Shown piece after piece: positions 59,977 through 64,000 of a DNA stretch of 64,000 nucleotides (position 1 is its first letter; each line of letters starts with the position of its first letter). Position numbers and translations under genes: made by a program. Below the pieces are notes generated by a model. It was given only the letters and a program-made list of their open reading frames with translations. It was not told the origin of the DNA and made no database searches. The stretch covers positions 1 to 64,000 of the forward strand of contig JAHIVH010000073.1 of assembly GCA_018816735.1 (NCBI GenBank). The letters are read 5' to 3'. The stretch comes from Pseudomonadota bacterium (lineage in GTDB: Bacteria; Desulfobacterota; Desulfobacteria; Desulfobacterales; JAHIVH01).

Positions 59977-61038
59977 CTAAAGAACGGAGTCTGATGGCGG
60001 CGATATATTCAATTCGGTAATTTTATTTAAAAGTGTTTTGTAACTGACACGGAGAATTTTTGCCGCCTTGCTGCGGTTCCATCCTGTATGCGTCAGGACA
60101 TGCGTAATCGCTTTTGCCTCAACCTGATCCAATGCTTTTTTCCGTATTTTCTTGAGTGAAAAAGCAGAAAAATCAGATGAATATAATTCTGGCAGATTTT
60201 GTATCCCGGTATTGACAATTGTATCGCTGGGGTCTGGCTGCAATTGACCAGCGGATTTTGGCTGGCTCGACATCACGACCGGTGCTTCCTCCATGGTGGG
60301 GAGGGCGCGAAGTATCTCGTCCCAGTCCCGGATGACCATATATCTTTTCAGCACATTTTGAAGCTCCCGGACATTCCCTGGCCAGTGATACGCTATAAAT
60401 TTAGCCATGATTTTACTGTCCGGCATATCAAATTTGCCGGCATTATATTGGTTCGAGTAAATTTTAATATAGTGGGAAACCAAAACCGAAACATCTTCAG
60501 GTCTTTCACGAAGAGGCGGCAAATGTATTTTGATAATATTCAATCGGTAAAAAAGGTCTTCCCTGAATGACTTGGTTTTAATATCCTGTTCCAGATCATG
60601 ATTGGTGGCCGCAATAATCCAGGTATCTGATTTTCTTTCTGTTTCTGAGCCAAGTGGCGCAAATTCTCCGGATTGGAGCACATGAAGCAATTTGGACTGG
60701 AGAGAGAAGGGCATGTCGCCGATTTCATCAAGGAAGAGCACGCCTTTGTCTGCAAGTTCAAACTTGCCCCGTCTTTTTTTTTCCGCACCTGTAAATGCAC
60801 CTTTTTCATAACCGAAAAGTTCACTCTCAAGAAGTCCTTCCGGAAGTGCGGCACAATTTACTTTTACAAAGGGTTTCCCGTTTCGGGGTGACTTATAATA
60901 AAGATTCTGGGCAACAACTTCTTTTCCAACACCACTTTCTCCTGTGACAATAATATTCAAACCCGTGTCAGACACATGCTCAACAAGTTCTCTGACCTTG
61001 TTCATTGCTTGACTGACACCAATTAAGGGGAATTTCAT
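59977..61038 (-). CDS. Sigma-54-dependent activator without sensory domain
   Basis: A 353-residue enhancer-binding protein that starts directly with the AAA+ domain: GESGVGKE (33-40), GAFTGA (80-85), GVLFLDEIGDM and WPGNVRELQN. A linker and a Fis-type helix-turn-helix (GWNRSKAAKILRVSYKTLL) follow. It has no receiver or GAF domain. The gene just upstream (61059-61445) encodes a free-standing receiver, so the NtrC-like pair seems split. Targets may include the neighbouring secretion operon; the sigma-54 sites found in the window are elsewhere. Confidence 0.9.
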   Translation of the reverse strand: MKFPLIGVSQAMNKVRELVEHVSDTGLNIIVTGESGVGKEVVAQNLYYKSPRNGKPFVKVNCAALPEGLLESELFGYEKGAFTGAEKKRRGKFELADKGVLFLDEIGDMPFSLQSKLLHVLQSGEFAPLGSETERKSDTWIIAATNHDLEQDIKTKSFREDLFYRLNIIKIHLPPLRERPEDVSVLVSHYIKIYSNQYNAGKFDMPDSKIMAKFIAYHWPGNVRELQNVLKRYMVIRDWDEILRALPTMEEAPVVMSSQPKSAGQLQPDPSDTIVNTGIQNLPELYSSDFSAFSLKKIRKKALDQVEAKAITHVLTHTGWNRSKAAKILRVSYKTLLNKITELNISPPSDSVL

Positions 61039-61058
61039 TTTTAAAATACCTGGCGGAT

Positions 61059-61445
61059 TTATTTATTTAAATTTTTTTGAGCAAGCATGTCCTTGATAAC
61101 ATCTTCAAGCTTGTTCAGTTTGATCGGCTTTTCAATAATTTTGTCTGCATTGGCCTCTGCAGCCAGAGCTTCCGGATGTTCACCCCAACCCGTTATGGCA
61201 ATAACCGGTATCTTGGGGTATTTTTTTTTGGCAATAGATATGATGCCGACACCACTGATATTGGGCATGATTAAATCTGTTATAATCAGATCAATGGCCT
61301 CTCCATGAGTTTCTAACAGTTTCAGGGCATCCAGACCGTTTGTCGATGCATAAACTTTGTAATTTCTTTTACTGAAGTAATCATCTATGGCGTTTAAAAG
61401 AATCTCATTATCGTCAATGATGAGCAATGTGTTTAAAACACCCAT
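61059..61445 (-). CDS. Stand-alone response-regulator receiver protein
   Basis: A 128-residue receiver domain: Asp11-Asp12 (IIDDNE) acid pocket, Asp57 (ITDLIMPN) as phosphorylation site, Thr85 (IAITGWGE) and Lys106 (IEKPIK). No output domain. The start at 61445 is chosen because GAGGG lies upstream and the family begins [12 protein letters not shown]; a longer open frame reaches back into the tRNA gene. Probably co-transcribed with the sigma-54 activator 20 bp downstream. Confidence 0.88.
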   Translation of the reverse strand: MGVLNTLLIIDDNEILLNAIDDYFSKRNYKVYASTNGLDALKLLETHGEAIDLIITDLIMPNISGVGIISIAKKKYPKIPVIAITGWGEHPEALAAEANADKIIEKPIKLNKLEDVIKDMLAQKNLNK

Positions 61446-61515
61446 TGATTCCCTCAAATAATAGATTAGAAGAGAACTTGATTGAAGTGATTTTAAAAAA
61501 TCAAATGTTTTTAAC

Positions 61516-61600
61516 TGGTGCCGAAGGGGAGACTTGAACTCCCACGGGTCGCCCCACACGGCCCTCAACCGTGCGCGTCTACCAATTCCACCACTTCGGC
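61516..61600 (-). tRNA. tRNA-Leu (anticodon GAG)
   Basis: An 85-base gene on the minus strand. The acceptor GCCGAAG pairs with CTTCGGC, then A and an encoded CCA. The anticodon loop TTGAGGG sits on a CACGG/CCGTG stem, giving GAG (Leu, CUC/CUU). A long variable arm and the GTTCAAGTC T-loop are as expected for tRNA-Leu. It lies between secG and the receiver gene. Confidence 0.96.
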
Positions 61601-61610
61601 ATAGTCAATT

Positions 61611-61985
61611 TTATTGAGCGCCTTCCTCAGCAGGCAGTGTTTCGGTTGCACCATCCTTGCTATTATCGGCTGCTGTCCCCGCGGGCATACTCTGTTCAGC
61701 AGGCAATGGCTGCTCAATGGGCGATGCTATCTCTGTCATGATAGAGTCGCGAGATGCATGACCGGACATATACGCCAGGGTCAGCGATGTCAACATAAAA
61801 ATGATCGCAATAACAGTTGTTGCTTTACTTAAAAATGTTGCTGCGCCAGAACCGCCAAAGAGTGTCTGGCTGCCACCGCCACCAAAGGATGCACCGATCG
61901 ATGCGCCTTTTCCGGTTTGAAGCAGTACAATCAGGATTAACGCCAAGCAAACCACTACATGTATAACTGTAATTAATATTCCCAT
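61611..61985 (-). CDS. secG: Preprotein translocase subunit SecG
   Basis: A 124-residue two-helix membrane protein: MGILITVIHVVVCLALILIV, then LLQTGKGASIGASFGGG and FGGSGAATFLSKATTVIAIIF as the second helix. A Ser/Glu/Ala-rich tail of about 45 residues follows, longer than in E. coli. It is part of the SecYEG export channel that would carry the PEP-CTERM and other signal-peptide proteins. It follows tpiA on the minus strand, a common arrangement. Confidence 0.95.
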   Translation of the reverse strand: MGILITVIHVVVCLALILIVLLQTGKGASIGASFGGGGSQTLFGGSGAATFLSKATTVIAIIFMLTSLTLAYMSGHASRDSIMTEIASPIEQPLPAEQSMPAGTAADNSKDGATETLPAEEGAQ

Positions 61986-62015
61986 AAAGTTAGCACTTTA
62001 AATATCTTGTAAATA

Positions 62016-62774
62016 TTATTGGTAAAGAACAATTCTGCTGAATGTTTCCGGAATAAGACTTGCACCGCCCACAAGTACACCGTCGATATCCGGTTGATTC
62101 ATCAATTCGGAAATGTTCTCAGGTTTTACGCTTCCTCCATATATTATTCTTATGGATTTGGCAAGCACATTACCAAAAAGTTTCTCAATCAAAGAACGAA
62201 TATAATGATGCACTTCCTGGGCTTGAGCACTTTTTGCTGTTTTTCCTGTCCCTATGGCCCACACCGGTTCATATGCAATGACCAGGTTGGCCAGTGAGTC
62301 AGAGAACGACCCTTCTAACCCTTTTTTTATTTGCTTGTCAAGTACTGAAAGCGTATTTTTTTGTTCATATTCTGTTTCAGTTTCACCGATGCACATCACC
62401 GGAATGAGGTTGGATTTGACAGCCGCCCTGATTTTGAGATTTACCCATTGATCACTTTCGTGAAAAAACTGGCGCCGTTCTGAATGACCGATAATAACGT
62501 ATCGACAGCCTGCAGATATAAGCATTTTGCCTGAAACCTCTCCTGTGAAGGCACCTTCATCTTCCCAATGGATATTTTGAGCCCCCAGATGGATTTGGGT
62601 GCCATCCAATATGGCTGAAACAGGATAAAGTGCTGTAAATACCGGAGCAATCATGATGTCTCTTTCAGTTACGGCAGACACCAGATGAACAAGCGTTTTT
62701 GCGGCATCGACAGCCTCGGCGCAGGTCTTGTGCATCTTCCAGTTGCCTGCTATCAAAGGCGTTCTTTTTTCCAT
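62016..62774 (-). CDS. tpiA: Triose-phosphate isomerase
   Basis: A 252-residue TIM barrel. Lys13 (GNWKMHK), His97 (IIGHSERRQFF) and Glu169 (IAYEPVWAIGTG) are the catalytic residues, and YGGSVKPENI binds phosphate. Interconverts dihydroxyacetone phosphate and glyceraldehyde 3-phosphate. Lies in the order gap-tpiA-secG on the minus strand, 75 bp after gap. Confidence 0.97.
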   Translation of the reverse strand: MEKRTPLIAGNWKMHKTCAEAVDAAKTLVHLVSAVTERDIMIAPVFTALYPVSAILDGTQIHLGAQNIHWEDEGAFTGEVSGKMLISAGCRYVIIGHSERRQFFHESDQWVNLKIRAAVKSNLIPVMCIGETETEYEQKNTLSVLDKQIKKGLEGSFSDSLANLVIAYEPVWAIGTGKTAKSAQAQEVHHYIRSLIEKLFGNVLAKSIRIIYGGSVKPENISELMNQPDIDGVLVGGASLIPETFSRIVLYQ

Positions 62775-62848
62775 ATTTTTCTCTCCGTATCGATTGATTT
62801 AAATTTTCGAATGATATCCGGGCCTGTTATCAATCCATTCATTTGTTC

Positions 62849-63853
62849 TTAAAGCTTGGCGCCGATCATTTCTGCAAGATCAAGCATTCTGTTTGAGTAG
62901 CCGGTTTCATTATCATACCATGACAGAACCTTAATCATGTTTCCGATAACGTAGGTGGTTGGCAAATCCGCAATTGACGACAATTCGGAACCATTATAAT
63001 CGGAGGATACAAGCGGCAGATCCGAACAGCCAAGAATGCCTTTCAATTCGTTTTCAGATGCTTCTTTCAGGGCTTCATTGACTTCGGAAGTGGTGATATT
63101 CGCTTTTTCCACGGTTGCAACAAGATCGACAAGGGAAACGTTTGGTGTGGGCACCCGGATGGACAACCCATTCAGTTTTCCTGCAAGATCCGGAAGGACC
63201 AGGGCTACAGCTTTTGCAGCGCCTGTTGTTGTTGGCACCATTGAAAGTGCGGCTGCCCTTGCTCTCCTCAGATCTTTATGGGGGAAGTCAAGAAGCTTTT
63301 GGTCGCCGGTGTAGGAATGGATGGTTGTCATGAGACCATTTACAAACCCGAATTTTTCATGGATGACTTTGGCTATGGGTGCAAGGCAGTTGGTGGTGCA
63401 TGACGCATTTGAAATGATGTGGTGGTTTTCAGGATCGTATTTGTCATGGTTTACTCCCATGACAATGGTGATGTCCGGGGAATTTGCCGGTGCTGAAATG
63501 ATAACCTTTCTGGCACCTGCATTGAGATGTTTGGATGCGCCTTCCCGATCCTTGAATATACCTGTACACTCTGCTACGATATCCACACCGACATCTTTCC
63601 ATTTCAGTTCTGCAGGATCTTTGACAGATGTTACGGCAACTTCTTTTCCATTGACCACAATGCCATTATCCGTAGCAGAAACCGTTTCTTTAAGCGTGCC
63701 ATGAACAGAATCATATTTCAGCAAATGTGCAAGTGTTTCCGTATTTGTCAGGTCATTGATCGCAACAACTTCAACATCAGAGCGTTTAAGAGCGGCTCTG
63801 AAAACGACGCGTCCAATTCTTCCAAAACCGTTTATTCCGATTTTTATGCTCAT
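62849..63853 (-). CDS. gap: Glyceraldehyde-3-phosphate dehydrogenase, type I
   Basis: A 334-residue NAD-dependent enzyme. GINGFGRIGR (6-15) binds NAD; Cys152 in ASCTTNC is the catalytic thiol and His179 is its activator. It oxidises and phosphorylates glyceraldehyde 3-phosphate in glycolysis or runs in reverse in gluconeogenesis. A very strong ribosome site (AAGGAGG) lies 5 bp before the ATG, consistent with high expression. First gene of the minus-strand gap-tpiA-secG group. Confidence 0.97.
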   Translation of the reverse strand: MSIKIGINGFGRIGRVVFRAALKRSDVEVVAINDLTNTETLAHLLKYDSVHGTLKETVSATDNGIVVNGKEVAVTSVKDPAELKWKDVGVDIVAECTGIFKDREGASKHLNAGARKVIISAPANSPDITIVMGVNHDKYDPENHHIISNASCTTNCLAPIAKVIHEKFGFVNGLMTTIHSYTGDQKLLDFPHKDLRRARAAALSMVPTTTGAAKAVALVLPDLAGKLNGLSIRVPTPNVSLVDLVATVEKANITTSEVNEALKEASENELKGILGCSDLPLVSSDYNGSELSSIADLPTTYVIGNMIKVLSWYDNETGYSNRMLDLAEMIGAKL

Positions 63854-64000
63854 AATGCCTCCTTGTATTTTGTGCTTTTTCGAACCAGTATTTATTTCTG
63901 ATCTGTATGGCTGTGCCAGAAAAAAACTGATTTTCGTTTACGCTTGATTTAAAAATTAGCCTCGTTTATTTCCTTTCAATATCCCGCTTGCCAGGGATAC

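Noticed and set aside
61446..61568. Longer N-terminus of the receiver protein
   Set aside because: The extension runs back into the tRNA-Leu gene and precedes a well-spaced ribosome site at the shorter start.

Overview
The window looks like a chromosome segment from an AT-rich, Gram-negative deltaproteobacterium, most likely Desulfobacterota. This is inferred from gene content: an exosortase/PEP-CTERM exopolysaccharide locus of the XrtA type, a secretin-based type II secretion / type IV pilus-like operon, several sigma-54 activators, and many small toxin-antitoxin pairs. No taxonomic marker in the window settles the genus.

Layout. 0-1.4 kb: the end of a large surface protein with Ig-like repeats. 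1.5-34.7 kb: an exopolysaccharide (EPS) region read left to right. It holds two polysaccharide deacetylases, one PEP-CTERM cargo protein, exosortase and EpsI, nine glycosyltransferases or glycosyltransferase-like proteins, two asparagine-synthase-type amidotransferases, an MBOAT/SGNH O-acylation pair, ATP-grasp and GNAT enzymes, a Wzx-like flippase, a Wzy-like polymerase/ligase, a sulfotransferase and two exported proteins. The likely product is a polymer decorated with acyl, amide and sulfate groups. No initiating phosphoglycosyltransferase or Wza/Wzc export machinery is present, so those must lie elsewhere. A toxin-antitoxin/ATPase island (6.2-9.4 kb) is embedded in it. 35.3-40.1 kb: an accessory patch with a Fic protein, an AAA/DUF4143 ATPase, a 5'-truncated relative of that ATPase, and a Phd/VapC pair. 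40.2-49.4 kb: a TIGR03790 protein, a TPR lipoprotein (PrsT-like), a membrane coiled-coil protein, a GAF-sigma-54 activator, a second TPR protein and two small Arg-rich paralogues. 49.9-59.9 kb: a secretion/pilus operon (GspF, GspE, PilM-, PilN-, PilO- and PilP/GspC-like proteins, a secretin with a C-terminal SPOR domain, three pseudopilins and a small exported coiled-coil protein). 60.0-63.9 kb, minus strand: a sigma-54 activator, a stand-alone receiver, tRNA-Leu(GAG), secG, tpiA and gap.

The most unusual feature is a set of short tandem arrays found only between 2.2 and 25.4 kb. There are two families: a 9-bp unit close to AAACCCAAC (five arrays) and a degenerate 8-bp unit close to CCAATCAA (four arrays). 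They sit at gene junctions. They contain the stop codons of five genes and the start codon of one, and one 9-bp array lies in frame inside a glycosyltransferase, apparently at its interdomain hinge. Two 8-bp arrays in opposite orientation bracket the toxin-antitoxin island. This suggests that the arrays mark or mediate reshuffling of EPS genes; that role is inference.

Regulation visible in the sequence includes a near-consensus sigma-54 promoter before the PEP-CTERM gene, a weaker one before the TIG-domain exported protein, and a sigma-70-type promoter that would make the vapB-like antitoxin mRNA nearly leaderless.
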